A program made the position numbers and the translations under genes. The notes under the pieces were generated by a model, which saw only the letters and a list, made by a program, of their open reading frames with translations, made no database searches and was not told where the DNA came from. Positions 17,271 through 31,479 of a stretch of 64,000 nucleotides of DNA are shown one piece after another (the first letter of the stretch is position 1; each line of letters begins with the position of its first letter). The stretch spans positions 40,174 to 104,173 of the forward strand of contig DATCVI010000061.1 in the NCBI GenBank assembly GCA_036566925.1, in the 5' to 3' direction. The DNA is from Stenotrophomonas_A sp036566925. Its GTDB lineage: Bacteria; Pseudomonadota; Gammaproteobacteria; Xanthomonadales; Xanthomonadaceae.

Positions 17271-17274
<4 letters not shown>
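17026..17274 (+). CDS. feoA: Ferrous iron transport protein A
   Basis: 82-aa SH3-like protein needed by FeoB for Fe2+ uptake. Core visible as ISRRLRELGFVAGEEVTVV, GREPLLVQVGYTRFALRRTE. Start taken at GTG 17026 (VTLSDMPLHQP); ATG 17041 is an alternative giving 77 aa, and the more upstream in-frame ATG 16984 would place coding sequence over the Fur box. The stop codon overlaps the feoB ATG (ATGA). Confidence 0.9.
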
Positions 17275-19130
<1,856 letters not shown>

Positions 19131-19133
19131 GCC

Positions 19134-19379
19134 ATGGCGCTTTGGTTGCAATATTTCATCGTCGCGCTGGCGGTGCTGGTGAGCGCCGGGGTGGTGTGGA
19201 AGAAACAATTCCCGACCAGTTGGCGGCGCAGCTTGAGCGCCTTGGCGCTGGCGTTGCTGCGGCGGCGTTCGCTGACCGCGCAGCGCCTGGGGCGCCGGCT
19301 GGCGCCGAGCGGCAGCGCCGCCAGCGCCGCCTGTGGCGGCTGCGACAACTGCGGTCCGACGCCCACCAAGCGGCGTTGA
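19134..19379 (+). CDS. Small Cys-rich membrane protein after feoB
   Basis: 81-aa protein with one N-terminal membrane helix (LWLQYFIVALAVLVSAGVVW), a basic middle and a Cys cluster CGGCDNCG near the C-terminus. It begins 3 bp after the feoB stop, so it belongs to the operon. The build (one helix, then clustered Cys) recalls the FeoB-associated Cys-rich proteins of Firmicutes and sits in the feoC position. It lacks the winged-helix fold of enterobacterial FeoC. Iron binding or FeoB assembly is inferred, not shown. Confidence 0.8.
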   Translation: MALWLQYFIVALAVLVSAGVVWKKQFPTSWRRSLSALALALLRRRSLTAQRLGRRLAPSGSAASAACGGCDNCGPTPTKRR

Positions 19380-19390
19380 CCAGCGCTCCC

Positions 19391-19413
19391 TGTAGGAGGG
19401 GCTTCAGCCCCGA
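19391..19413. repeat. REP-like element
   Basis: TGTAGGAGGGGCTTCAGCCC followed by CGA, same family as the pair at 5243-5334, with an internal hairpin GGGGCT-TC-AGCCCC (19398-19411). It lies between the convergent feo operon and an SDR gene and may also end transcription. Confidence 0.65.
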
Positions 19414-19429
19414 GCTTTAGCAACCGCGT

Positions 19430-20191
19430 TCAATCCCGCACCAGCCCCCCATCCACCACCAGGTTCTGCCCGGTGACCGCGCGCGACCACGGCGAGGCGA
19501 AGAACAGCACCGCATCGGCGAACTCCGCCGGCGTGGTCACGCTGCGCAGCGGCGTGGCGGCGGCGATGTAGTCGAACACCGCTTCGGGCGTGGCGGCGCT
19601 GGCATCGGTGGTTCGCAGCAGTCCGCCGGAGACCATGTTCACGGTAATGCCGTCCGGCCCCAGGTCGCCCGCCAGCGTGCGCGTCAGCGACAGCAGCGCG
19701 GCTTTGGCGGCGGTGTAGTCGTGGTAGGGCACCACCGGGTTCTGGAACAGGTTGGTGCCGATGTTGACCACGCGGCCGAAGCGCTGCGCGCGCATCCCTG
19801 GCAATGCTGCTTGCACGGTATTGAGCGCGCCACGCACGCTGCCTTCGAACTGCGCGGCGAAATCGGCCCAGCCGATGGTGTCCGGACGCGCGCGGGCATC
19901 GCCGTTGAAGGAGAAATCGGCCAGCGCGTTGTTGATCACGGTGGTTACGGTGCGGCCGAAATGCGCCTGGGCCTGGGCGAGCAGAGAAGCGGTGGCGGTC
20001 GGGTCGGTCACGTCGGCCTGCACGGCAAGGACGCGCGGGCCGAGTTCGGCGGCCAGCGCTTCGGCGGCCTCACGGCTGCGGCGGTAATTGATCACGACCT
20101 GCGCGCCCTCGCGCGCGAAAGCACGCACCAGCGACTGGCCCAGGCCGCGGCCGCCGCCGCTGACGAGCACGAGTTGTTCGGAAATCTGCAT
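19430..20191 (-). CDS. SDR oxidoreductase, FabG-like
   Basis: 253-aa short-chain dehydrogenase: SGGGRGLG cofactor loop, YTAAK catalytic pair, VVDGGLVRD end. Start is ATG 20191 (MQISEQL), preceded at good spacing by a strong GGAGG; the in-frame ATG at 20212 lacks one. The usual catalytic Ser position reads NIGTNLFQNP, so Thr or Asn replaces it, a departure worth noting. Closest by appearance to 3-oxoacyl-ACP reductase-like proteins; substrate unknown. Monocistronic by context. Confidence 0.85.
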   Translation of the reverse strand: MQISEQLVLVSGGGRGLGQSLVRAFAREGAQVVINYRRSREAAEALAAELGPRVLAVQADVTDPTATASLLAQAQAHFGRTVTTVINNALADFSFNGDARARPDTIGWADFAAQFEGSVRGALNTVQAALPGMRAQRFGRVVNIGTNLFQNPVVPYHDYTAAKAALLSLTRTLAGDLGPDGITVNMVSGGLLRTTDASAATPEAVFDYIAAATPLRSVTTPAEFADAVLFFASPWSRAVTGQNLVVDGGLVRD

Positions 20192-20307
20192 GGAGCCTCC
20201 AGGAGTGGCCATAGCATAGAAGCTTCGATCGCGGTCGTGGCAAAGGCCAGTCCGCCCCGCCTAAGATGGCGGCAGGCCGCAGGAGGCGGCATGACAGGGG
20301 CGGAAGC

Positions 20308-20808
20308 ATGCGATTGCTGTGGATAGTGGCGTTCTTCGGCGTTATCGCCGGCGTCTACCAGTGGGGCGGCAACACGCTCGACGAGGACCAGGTCCGGGCG
20401 TTCTACGAACAGGCCGAACAAGCCCTGGCCGAACAGGACGACAAGACGCTGTGCGCGATGCTGGCGCCGGAGTTCGAGCAGGTCACCCTGTATCGCGCCG
20501 ACAACGACCAGGCGCGCAAGGTGATCGATCGCGAGAAGTACTGCCATGACTTGCAGCAGACGATGGCGCAGATGCGGCGCATCCGCGAAATGACCGGTGG
20601 CGAGGTGCCGATCGAGCACGAGCAGACCATTACCCGGATCACGATCGCCGACGACAAGCACTCGGCCGAGGTGGAAACGCGCTCGACCGTCGCCGCCCCC
20701 GGCATGCGCATGACCGCGCGCACGCGCGACACGGTGGTGCGCGAACGCTGGCGCATGTCGGTCCGGCGCAGCGAAGGCACCACCTTCATCGGGCCGGCGC
20801 CACGCTAG
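20308..20808 (+). CDS. Membrane-anchored protein of unknown function
   Basis: 166-aa protein I do not recognise by family. One N-terminal hydrophobic helix (MRLLWIVAFFGVIAGVYQW) suggests a signal anchor with the rest in the periplasm. The body is rich in Asp, Glu and Arg with two Cys (positions about 49 and 76) that could pair. The pattern DEDQVRAFYEQAEQALAEQD followed later by beta-rich sequence recalls NTF2/SnoaL-like folds, but that is a guess. Start ATG 20308 is the first Met of the hydrophobic helix. Confidence 0.7.
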   Translation: MRLLWIVAFFGVIAGVYQWGGNTLDEDQVRAFYEQAEQALAEQDDKTLCAMLAPEFEQVTLYRADNDQARKVIDREKYCHDLQQTMAQMRRIREMTGGEVPIEHEQTITRITIADDKHSAEVETRSTVAAPGMRMTARTRDTVVRERWRMSVRRSEGTTFIGPAPR

Positions 20809-20860
20809 CCGCGCTGCAGCGCACAGTGGCGTGCGCGCCGGGAGCGGCTATGCTGGTTTG

Positions 20861-22063
20861 ATGGACAAACCCTTCGCCATTTCCCGCCGCGCCCAGGCGC
20901 TGACCAGCTCGGCCATCCGCGAGATCCTCAAGGTCACCGAACGACCGGAGGTCATTTCTTTTGCAGGCGGGCTCCCGTCGCCGGCCACCTTTCCGGTCGA
21001 ACGCATACGCCAGGCCAGCGAGCGCGTGTTGCAGGAGTCACCGCAGGCGGCGCTGCAATACGGGCCAACCGAGGGCTACCTGCCGTTGCGCGAGTGGGTG
21101 GCGGCGCACGTGAGCCGCCCGGGCGCACGCATCGATCCGGCGCAAGTACTGATCACCACCGGCTCGCAGCAGGCACTGGACCTGGTGGCCAAGGTGTTCA
21201 TCGACGAGGGCAGCAAGGTGCTGGTGGAGACGCCGAGCTACCTTGGCGCCTTGCAGGCCTTCTCGTTGTTCGCGCCGGCGTTCTCGCCGCTGCCTTCTGA
21301 CGAGGCCGGGATTGCGGTCGAGATGCTGGACCCGGCGCAGCTGCACGGCGCGCGCTTCCTCTATTGCCTGCCGAACTTCCAGAACCCGACCGGGCGGCGG
21401 CTGCCGCTGGCGCGCCGGCAGGCGCTGGTGGCGATGGCAGCGGCCGCCGGGGTGCCGATCGTCGAGGACGATCCCTACGGCGAGCTCGGCTATGCCGGTG
21501 AGCCGTTGCCGAGCCTGCTGTCGATGAATCCGGCAGGTGTGGTGTACCTGGGCTCGTTTTCCAAGGTGCTCTCGCCCGGGTTGCGGCTCGGTTACGTGGT
21601 CGCACCGGTGGCGCTGCACGCCAAGCTGGTGCAGGCCAAGCAGGCCGCGGACCTGCACACGCCTTCGTTCAACCAGCGCATCGTCCACGAAGTGCTGCGC
21701 GATGGTTTCCTCGCCGAGCACGTACCGCTGATTCGCGAACGCTATGCCAGGCAGTGCGCGCTCATGCTTGACGCCATGGCGCGTCACTTCCCGAGCCAGG
21801 TGCGCTGGAACCAGCCCGAAGGCGGGATGTTCCTGTGGGTGACCCTGCCCACGGGTATCGATAGCCAGGCCCTGCTGCAGGCGGCCATCGCCCGCAACGT
21901 GGCGTTCGTGCCCGGGGCCCCGTTCTTCGCCGCCGAACCACAGCACAACACGCTGCGGCTTTCTTTCGTGACAGTCTCGCCCGAGCAGATCGAACGCGGC
22001 ATCGGCGTGCTCGGGCAATTGCTGCACGAATCGGTGCGATCCCTCGCCGGGCAGGCCGCATAA
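20861..22063 (+). CDS. PLP-dependent aminotransferase, class I/II
   Basis: 400-aa fold-type I aminotransferase. PLP-binding Lys235 lies in GSFSKVLSPGLRLGY; NPTGRRLP, EDDPYGEL and the phosphate-binding TTGSQQALD are all present. The start PFAISRRAQALTSSAIREIL and the GGLPSPATFP motif are typical of the LysN/2-aminoadipate and MocR-catalytic-like group that acts on aromatic, branched or aminoadipate amino acids. No DNA-binding domain is attached, so it is an enzyme and not a MocR regulator. Start ATG 20861. Confidence 0.88.
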   Translation: MDKPFAISRRAQALTSSAIREILKVTERPEVISFAGGLPSPATFPVERIRQASERVLQESPQAALQYGPTEGYLPLREWVAAHVSRPGARIDPAQVLITTGSQQALDLVAKVFIDEGSKVLVETPSYLGALQAFSLFAPAFSPLPSDEAGIAVEMLDPAQLHGARFLYCLPNFQNPTGRRLPLARRQALVAMAAAAGVPIVEDDPYGELGYAGEPLPSLLSMNPAGVVYLGSFSKVLSPGLRLGYVVAPVALHAKLVQAKQAADLHTPSFNQRIVHEVLRDGFLAEHVPLIRERYARQCALMLDAMARHFPSQVRWNQPEGGMFLWVTLPTGIDSQALLQAAIARNVAFVPGAPFFAAEPQHNTLRLSFVTVSPEQIERGIGVLGQLLHESVRSLAGQAA

Positions 22064-22094
22064 TCGGCGCCAGGACGTCGTGGCGGGGTAGCGC

Positions 22095-22778
22095 ATGCAG
22101 GTACGGATCGAACAGGTGCGGATGGGCAAGGCGGTGGACTACACCCGGCTGGGCAGCCGCAGCGCCATCGACAAGCGCCTGCATTACGGCCCGGTGGAAG
22201 TCGGCGAACTAGGGTTGGTCGGAGACGAGCAGGGCGACCACCGCGTGCACGGCGGGCCGGACAAGGCGGTGCACCACTATCCGCACGACCATTACCCCGC
22301 CTGGGCGCAGGATCTGGGTGCGCATCCGTTGCTGGAAGCCGGCGGCGCGTTCGGCGAGAACCTGTCCAGTACCGGCATGACCGAAGCCGATGTCTGCCTG
22401 GGCGACCGTTTCAGCCTGGGCACGGCGGTTGTCGAGGTCTCGCAGCTGCGGCAACCGTGCTGGAAGCTCTCCGATCGCTTCGGCGTGGCCGACATGGCCC
22501 GGCGCGTGCAGGAAAGCGGCCGTACCGGTTGGTACTACCGCGTGCTGGTGCCGGGGCGGCTGACCGCCGGCGATCTGCTCACCCTGCAGGAGCGACCGCA
22601 CCCGCAATGGCCGTTGTCGCGGCTGGCAGAGCTGCTGTACCGGCGCGGGGTCGAACCGGCGCTGCTGGCGGAAGTGCTGCGGCTGCCGCTGGTGCCGTCG
22701 TGGCGCACGCTGTTCGAACGGCGCCTGGCGCATGGCCAGGTCGAGAACTGGGACAAGCGGCTGCACGGCGCGAGTTGA
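22095..22778 (+). CDS. MOSC-domain protein, YiiM-like
   Basis: 227-aa MOSC-domain protein with the family Cys in SQLRQPCWKLSDRFG and the HRVHGGPDKAVHHYPHDHY segment. C-terminal 3-alpha region (about 165-225) as in E. coli YiiM. MOSC proteins bind molybdenum cofactor; YiiM reduces N-hydroxylated base analogues. It starts 31 bp after the aminotransferase gene and may be co-transcribed. Confidence 0.85.
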   Translation: MQVRIEQVRMGKAVDYTRLGSRSAIDKRLHYGPVEVGELGLVGDEQGDHRVHGGPDKAVHHYPHDHYPAWAQDLGAHPLLEAGGAFGENLSSTGMTEADVCLGDRFSLGTAVVEVSQLRQPCWKLSDRFGVADMARRVQESGRTGWYYRVLVPGRLTAGDLLTLQERPHPQWPLSRLAELLYRRGVEPALLAEVLRLPLVPSWRTLFERRLAHGQVENWDKRLHGAS

Positions 22779-22830
22779 TCGCCGGCACAAAGTCCTTTTC
22801 AGCGTCTGCCGCAGCCGCTAGCCTGCGCCC

Positions 22831-23553
22831 ATGAATACGCCGACCGCTCCGTTGAAACTGTTGATCCATGGCGCCTCTGGAAGGATGGGCCAGGCCTTGC
22901 TGCGCCTGGCCGGCGAAGACCCGGCGCTGCAGGTGGTCGCCGCCGTGGTCGGCCGCTCGCCTTCGCAGCGAGTGGTGGAGGGCGTGCCGCACTTTGCCGC
23001 CAGCGAATTGGCCGGCGTGCCGGTCTTCGATGTGGCGATCGACTTCAGCCTGCCGCAGGGCTTCTCGCCGTTGCTGGCATTGTGCGAGCAGCGCGGCGCG
23101 GCGCTGGTCTCGGGCACCACCGGCCTGGCGCCCGAACAGAAGGCGGCGCTGGCGCAGGCGGCGACCCGCATTGCCCTGGTGTGGGCGTCCAATTTCAGTC
23201 TCGGCGTCGCGGTGTTGGCCGACCTGGTCGAGCGCGCCGCCGGCACCTTGCCGGGTTGGGATTGCGACATCGTCGAGTCGCACCACATCCACAAGCAGGA
23301 CGCACCCTCGGGGACGGCATTGACGCTGGGCGAGGCGGCCACCGGCAGTGGCGCGCAGCCGCGCTTTGCCAGCCTGCGCGCCGGCGACATCGTCGGCGAG
23401 CACCTGGTGCAGTTCACCGGGCTGGGCGAGCGCATCGAGCTGGTGCATCGCGCCACCAACCGCGACATCTTTGCTCGCGGCGCCCTGCACGCCGCCAAGC
23501 GCATGCTCGGGCGCACGCCTGGCCTGTATCGCGTGCGCGACCTGCTGGGCTGA
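22831..23553 (+). CDS. dapB: 4-hydroxy-tetrahydrodipicolinate reductase
   Basis: 240-aa enzyme of lysine and diaminopimelate synthesis. GASGRMGQ binds NAD(P)H, SGTTGL follows, and the signature is ESHHIHKQDAPSGTAL. The usual signature is HHRHKxDAPSGTA; here Ile replaces Arg, a conservative clade difference. Somewhat shorter than E. coli DapB (273 aa), with the loss in the central part. It lies 217 bp before carA, so a separate carA promoter is likely. Confidence 0.94.
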   Translation: MNTPTAPLKLLIHGASGRMGQALLRLAGEDPALQVVAAVVGRSPSQRVVEGVPHFAASELAGVPVFDVAIDFSLPQGFSPLLALCEQRGAALVSGTTGLAPEQKAALAQAATRIALVWASNFSLGVAVLADLVERAAGTLPGWDCDIVESHHIHKQDAPSGTALTLGEAATGSGAQPRFASLRAGDIVGEHLVQFTGLGERIELVHRATNRDIFARGALHAAKRMLGRTPGLYRVRDLLG

Positions 23554-23626
23554 ACAAAGGCCGCGTCCGTGTTCAGCCAGCGCGCATGCGCAGTAGTAAT
23601 GGCATAGCGGCATTCCGTATTCACAC

Positions 23627-23655
23627 TGGCAGGGCGGGGCGCATGTCGCTACAAT
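23627..23655 (+). promoter_or_regulatory. Candidate carA promoter
   Basis: TACAAT at 23650-23655 is a good -10 box; 17 bp upstream TGGCAG is a weak -35. It lies 115 bp before the carA GTG, in the 217-bp dapB-carA gap, where no ORF or strong hairpin was found. Confidence 0.3.
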
Positions 23656-23770
23656 TCCCGCTTGCCCGAACCTAGCGTCGGACCGGTCCCCAGCACCGCG
23701 TCCGCGCTTTGCTGCAACCGGATTTTGGCCGGTGCATGTCGGAGTCCCCCGCAGCCATAGCGAGATTCCC

Positions 23771-24898
23771 GTGACCCAACCCGCAATCCTTGTCCTCGAA
23801 GACGGCACCGTGTTCGAGGGGCAATCCGTAGGCGCCCCCGGGCTATCGGTCGGCGAGGTGGTGTTCAACACCGCCATGACCGGCTACCAGGAAGTGGTGA
23901 CCGATCCTTCCTACGCCCGCCAGCTGGTCACGCTGACCTACCCGCATATCGGCAACACCGGTTGCACCGACCAGGACGACGAGGCCAAGAAGGTCTGGTC
24001 GGCCGGCTTGATCGTGCGCGATGTGCCGCGCCGCCCCAGCAGCTGGCGCAGCCAGGTGTCGTTGCCGGAATGGCTGCAGGCGCGCAGCGTGGTCGCCATC
24101 GCCGGGATCGACACCCGCAAGCTGACCCGCATCCTGCGTGAGAAGGGCGCCCAGAACGGTGCGCTGATGGCCGGTGAAGTCAACGTCGAGCAGGCGCTGG
24201 AAGCGGCGCGCAAGTTCCCCGGCCTGAAGGGCATGGACCTGGCCAAGGTCGTCAGCACCGACAAGTCCTACGCCTGGCGCGAAGGCCAGCTCGACCTGGA
24301 CAGCAACCAGTTCGTCAGCGCCGCGCCCAAGTACAAGGTCGTCGCCTACGACTACGGCGTGAAGCTCAACATCCTGCGCATGCTCGCCGAGCGCGGCTGC
24401 GAGGTGACGGTGGTGCCGGCACAGACGCCGGCCGCCGAAGTGCTCGCAATGAGGCCCGATGGCGTGTTCCTGAGCAACGGCCCGGGCGATCCGGAACCGT
24501 GCGACTACGCCATCGCCGCGATCCAGGAATTCGTCGCCCGCAAGATCCCCACCTTCGGCATCTGCCTCGGCCACCAGCTGCTGGCGCTGGCCGCCGGCGC
24601 GAGGACCGTGAAGATGGCGCTCGGCCACCATGGCGCGAACCATCCGGTGCAGGACCTGGACGATGGCCGGGTGATGATCACCTCGCAAAACCACGGCTTC
24701 GCGGTCGATGAGACCACGCTGCCGTCCAACGTGCGCGTGACCCACCGCTCGCTGTTCGACGGCACCAACCAGGGCATTGCCCTGACCGACGCGCCGGCCT
24801 TCAGCTTCCAGGGACATCCGGAAGCCTCGCCGGGACCGCGCGACGTGGCGCCGCTGTTTGATCGCTTCACCGCGCTGATGGCGGGGCAGAAGGCGTGA
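23771..24898 (+). CDS. carA: Carbamoyl-phosphate synthase small subunit
   Basis: 375-aa glutaminase subunit that supplies ammonia to CarB for arginine and pyrimidine synthesis. The class I amidotransferase triad is intact: Cys in FGICLGHQLLAL, His and Glu in QGHPEASPGP. N-terminal small domain starts AILVLEDGTVFEGQS. Start is GTG 23771 (VTQPAIL), placing the family N-terminus correctly; the in-frame ATG at 23732 would add 13 residues without similarity. Confidence 0.96.
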   Translation: MTQPAILVLEDGTVFEGQSVGAPGLSVGEVVFNTAMTGYQEVVTDPSYARQLVTLTYPHIGNTGCTDQDDEAKKVWSAGLIVRDVPRRPSSWRSQVSLPEWLQARSVVAIAGIDTRKLTRILREKGAQNGALMAGEVNVEQALEAARKFPGLKGMDLAKVVSTDKSYAWREGQLDLDSNQFVSAAPKYKVVAYDYGVKLNILRMLAERGCEVTVVPAQTPAAEVLAMRPDGVFLSNGPGDPEPCDYAIAAIQEFVARKIPTFGICLGHQLLALAAGARTVKMALGHHGANHPVQDLDDGRVMITSQNHGFAVDETTLPSNVRVTHRSLFDGTNQGIALTDAPAFSFQGHPEASPGPRDVAPLFDRFTALMAGQKA

Positions 24899-25021
24899 TC
24901 CCGGGCCGGCACGCGCACCGCGCCTGCCGCCCGCGATCCGCCCAGCACTGTCCGCTGCTCCCCACCGATCCATCCTGACAGGCGGCCGCCGCCCCGCGAC
25001 CGCCCAGATCTCGAGAAGAAA

Positions 25022-28260
<3,239 letters not shown>

Positions 28261-28264
<4 letters not shown>

Positions 28265-28737
28265 GGGCCCCCATCACCGCCAAGGGCGCGCAGCGCCTGC
28301 GTGAAGAGCTGGACCACCTGAAGAGCGTGAAGCGGCCGAAGGTGATCACCGCCATCGCCGAAGCCCGCGAACACGGCGATCTCAAGGAGAACGCCGAGTA
28401 CCACGCCGCGCGCGAGGAGCAGGGCTTCATCGAAGGCCGCATCAAGCAGCTGGAGAGCGAGCTGTCGCATGCCGAAGTCATCGACATCACCAAGCTCGCC
28501 GCCGGCAACAAGATCGTCTTCGGTGCCACGGTGACGCTGGCCGATGTCGAGACCGACGAGGAGAAGCGCTACCAGATCGTCGGCGACCTCGAGGCGGACA
28601 TCAAGCAAGGCCTGATCGCGATTTCCTCGCCACTGGCGCGAGCGTTGATCGGCAAGCTGGAAGGCGACAGCGTCACCATCGATGCACCCGCCGGCCAGCG
28701 CGAGTACGAAGTGGTCAGCGTCGCCTACGTCGGCTGA
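28261..28737 (+). CDS. greA: Transcription elongation factor GreA
   Basis: 158 aa, exactly the E. coli length. Rescues backtracked RNA polymerase by stimulating RNA cleavage. The N-terminal coiled coil carries the acidic tip in EHGDLKENAEYHAAREEQ. The ATG at 28261 overlaps the carB stop, so translation is coupled. rpfE begins 4 nt after its stop. Confidence 0.96.
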
Positions 28738-28741
28738 GCCA

Positions 28742-29662
28742 GTGGCCACGGCGACTTTGTTGTTGCCGGCGCGCGCGCGCCTGCCGGGCGCGTTGCCGGC
28801 CGATGCGGTCGCCCATGCCCTGACCCGTGCCGACCGCGCCCAAGGCGCCGCCGGAGAGCGGGCCCAGTTGCAACGCCATTTCACCCTGGACGCCGAGCCC
28901 TGGCCGGTCGCCGCGCTCACCCGCCAACTCGATGCCGGCGACGCCGCCGGTGCCAGCTGGGTGCGCGCCGATCCGGCCTTCGTGGTGCCGGACATGCATG
29001 GCGCGCGGATGATGGCCTACGGCGAAGCGCTTGCGCTGGAGGCCGACGACCTGGCCGCGCTGCTGCCCGACCTGCGCCCGTTGTTTGCCGATGCCGGCTT
29101 CGTGCTCGATGCACCGGATCCGTCGCGTTGGTATGTGCGGCTTTCGCCAGAGGCACAGCTGCCTGAATTCGCCGAGCCGGAGTCCGCGCTCGGCGATGAC
29201 TTGTTCGCGCACCTGCCGCCCGGCGAGGCCGGCCGCCGCTGGCGCGCCTTGTTGACCGAATCGCAGGTGCTGTTGCACCAGCATCCGTGGAACCGCCAGC
29301 GTGCCGCGCGCGGCAAGGCGCCGGTCAACTCGTTGTGGTTCTGGGGCGGTGGCCGCCTGGATAGCACGGTGGTTTCGCCACACGCCCAGGTGCGCAGCCG
29401 CGATGCGTTGTTGCGGGCCCTGGCCAAGGCCGCCGGCGTATCGGCCGACGTGGGCGCCAAGGTAGACGCGCTGGTCGACCTGCGCCACCTGCGCTCGTTG
29501 CAGCAATTCGGCGAGGATGCGGTGCAGCCGCTGCTGCTGGCGATGGCGCGCGGGGAGCTCGACCGATTGATTCTCGACTTCCAGGACGGCGAGATCCTGA
29601 CGCTGGCGCACGCGCAGCGCTGGCGCTTCTGGCGGCGTCCCGCGGCGACTTTGGAAGGATGA
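28742..29662 (+). CDS. rpfE: Regulator/accessory protein RpfE of the rpf locus
   Basis: 306-aa protein assigned to RpfE by position (between greA and recJ, as in Xanthomonas campestris) and by its N-terminus. Start is GTG 28742 (VATATLLLPARARL), 4 nt after greA. Segments such as HQHPWNRQRAARGKAPVNSL and SLWFWGGGRL are typical of the RpfE family, which some databases relate to cofactor-independent phosphoglycerate mutases; I see no intact metal site of that enzyme. In X. campestris mutation of rpfE alters extracellular enzyme and polysaccharide output. Overlaps recJ by 4 nt. Biochemical activity unknown. Confidence 0.82.
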   Translation: MATATLLLPARARLPGALPADAVAHALTRADRAQGAAGERAQLQRHFTLDAEPWPVAALTRQLDAGDAAGASWVRADPAFVVPDMHGARMMAYGEALALEADDLAALLPDLRPLFADAGFVLDAPDPSRWYVRLSPEAQLPEFAEPESALGDDLFAHLPPGEAGRRWRALLTESQVLLHQHPWNRQRAARGKAPVNSLWFWGGGRLDSTVVSPHAQVRSRDALLRALAKAAGVSADVGAKVDALVDLRHLRSLQQFGEDAVQPLLLAMARGELDRLILDFQDGEILTLAHAQRWRFWRRPAATLEG

Positions 29663-31389
29663 AGTCCGCCGCGCGAATCGTGCGCCGCGAGCCAGGGGCC
29701 GGTGGTGAATGGCCGGCAGATGTTCTGCCGCTATTGCAGCGGCTATATGCCGCCCGCGGCGCCCGCGATAGTGCCGCGGCCCAGCCCCGGCTGGCGGGTC
29801 TGCTGCCGCCGTCTGAACTGTCCAATATCGACACGGCGGCGCGGATGCTGGCCGACGCGATCGCCGCGCGGCAACGCATCCTGGTCGTCGGCGATTTCGA
29901 CTGCGATGGCGCCACCGCCTGCGCGGTGGGCGTGCGCGGCCTGCGCATGCTCGGCGCCCGCGATGTGCTGCATGCGGTGCCCAATCGCATGGTCCACGGC
30001 TATGGGCTATCGCCGGCGCTGGTCGCCGAGCTGGTGCCGCTGCGTCCGGACATCCTGGTCACCGTCGACCATGGCATCGCTTGCCACGCCGGCGTGGCAG
30101 CGGCGCGGGCGCAGGGTTGGACAGTGCTGGTCACCGATCATCATCTGCCCGGCGAGCGCTTGCCGCCGGCCGATGCCATCGTCAATCCGAACCTGCCGGG
30201 CGATGGATTTGCCAGCAAGACCCTGGCCGGCGTCGGCGTGATTTTCTACGTGCTGCTGGCGGTGCGCGCCGAATTGCGCGCCCGCGGGATGCTCGCCGAA
30301 GGCGGACCGGATCTATCTGTCTTGCTCGACCTGGTCGCGGTGGGCACCGTGGCCGACCTGGTGCCGTTGGACGTCAACAATCGCGCGTTGGTCTCTGCCG
30401 GTTTGCGCCGTTTGCGCCAGGGCCGCGGCTGCATTGGCTTGCAGGCGTTGATCGAGGTCAGCGGCCGCGATGCCGCGAGCCTGACCGCCAGCGATATCGG
30501 CTACGCGCTGGCGCCGCGGCTGAACGCCGCCGGCCGGCTGGAGGACATGGCACTGGGAATCGAGTTGCTGTTGTGCGAACAGCCGCAGCGCGCCGGCGAG
30601 ATTGCGCAATCGCTCGAGTCGATCAATGCCGAGCGGCGCGCCGTGCAGCAAGTCATGACCGAGGAGGCGGAGGCCGCCGTGGCGCGTGCATTGCTGCTTG
30701 CTGACAGTCAGGCACCGCTGGCGCGCTGCCTGTTCGACCCGCAATGGCATCCGGGCGTCATCGGCCTGGTGGCTTCGCGGATGAAGGATCGCCTGCATCG
30801 GCCAGTAGTCGCATTCGCACCGGCCGAGCCGGACGCGACGGTGCTGCGCGGCTCGGCCCGCTCGATCGCCGGGCTGCATATTCGCGACGTGCTGGCTGCG
30901 GTCGATGCGCGCCATCCGGAATTGATCGAGCGCTTCGGCGGCCATGCCATGGCGGCGGGGCTGACCCTCGAACGCGCCGCGCTGCCCGCGTTCGAGCAGG
31001 CGTTGCTGGAGGAGGTTGCGCGCCAAGTCGATCCGACGCTTTTGCAGGCCGAACTTCTGAGCGATGGCGAGCTGGCGCCGCATGAATTCGACTTTCGCCA
31101 TGCCCAGGCCCTGAGGATGGCCGGCCCGTGGGGGCAGGGTTTCCCCGAACCCTTGTTCGATGGCGAGTTCGAAGTCCTGCAATGGCGTCCGCTGAAAGAG
31201 CGCCACCTGCGCTACAGCCTGCGTGCGCCCGGCCTGCCGGTGGCGCTCAATGCGATCCATTTCGATGGCTGGCGCGGCGAGCCGCCGGCAAACCGCGTGC
31301 GCCTGGCGTATCGCCTTGTCTGCGATGACTACCGCGGCGGTGACGCGATCCAGTTGATCGTCGAGCATTGCGAGTCAGCCACGCGCTGA
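29659..31389 (+). CDS. recJ: Single-stranded-DNA exonuclease RecJ
   Basis: 576-aa 5'-3' ssDNA exonuclease of recombination and mismatch repair. DHH-family motifs are visible: GDFDCDGATA, VTVDHGI, TDHHLPGE, GTVADLVPL, and the DHHA1-domain GGHAMAAG. Length equals E. coli RecJ (577). ATG 29659 overlaps the rpfE stop codon. Confidence 0.95.
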   Translation: MKSAARIVRREPGAGGEWPADVLPLLQRLYAARGARDSAAAQPRLAGLLPPSELSNIDTAARMLADAIAARQRILVVGDFDCDGATACAVGVRGLRMLGARDVLHAVPNRMVHGYGLSPALVAELVPLRPDILVTVDHGIACHAGVAAARAQGWTVLVTDHHLPGERLPPADAIVNPNLPGDGFASKTLAGVGVIFYVLLAVRAELRARGMLAEGGPDLSVLLDLVAVGTVADLVPLDVNNRALVSAGLRRLRQGRGCIGLQALIEVSGRDAASLTASDIGYALAPRLNAAGRLEDMALGIELLLCEQPQRAGEIAQSLESINAERRAVQQVMTEEAEAAVARALLLADSQAPLARCLFDPQWHPGVIGLVASRMKDRLHRPVVAFAPAEPDATVLRGSARSIAGLHIRDVLAAVDARHPELIERFGGHAMAAGLTLERAALPAFEQALLEEVARQVDPTLLQAELLSDGELAPHEFDFRHAQALRMAGPWGQGFPEPLFDGEFEVLQWRPLKERHLRYSLRAPGLPVALNAIHFDGWRGEPPANRVRLAYRLVCDDYRGGDAIQLIVEHCESATR

Positions 31390-31404
31390 GTCGCCATCGG
31401 TAGC

Positions 31405-31420
31405 ATGCGATGAATCGCAT
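31405..31420. promoter_or_regulatory. Palindromic operator-like site, copy 1
   Basis: ATGCGAT-GA-ATCGCAT, a perfect 7-2-7 palindrome in the 90-bp gap between recJ and the DUF481 gene, 59 bp before its start codon. TAGATT at 31443 could be a -10, which would put the palindrome near the -35. Two further copies are at 38612 and 38729. Confidence 0.6.
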
Positions 31421-31479
31421 ATCGCGGGGTCCTGGCCCTCACTAGATTGCCCGTTCCTCATTTTCATACGGGTAATCTG

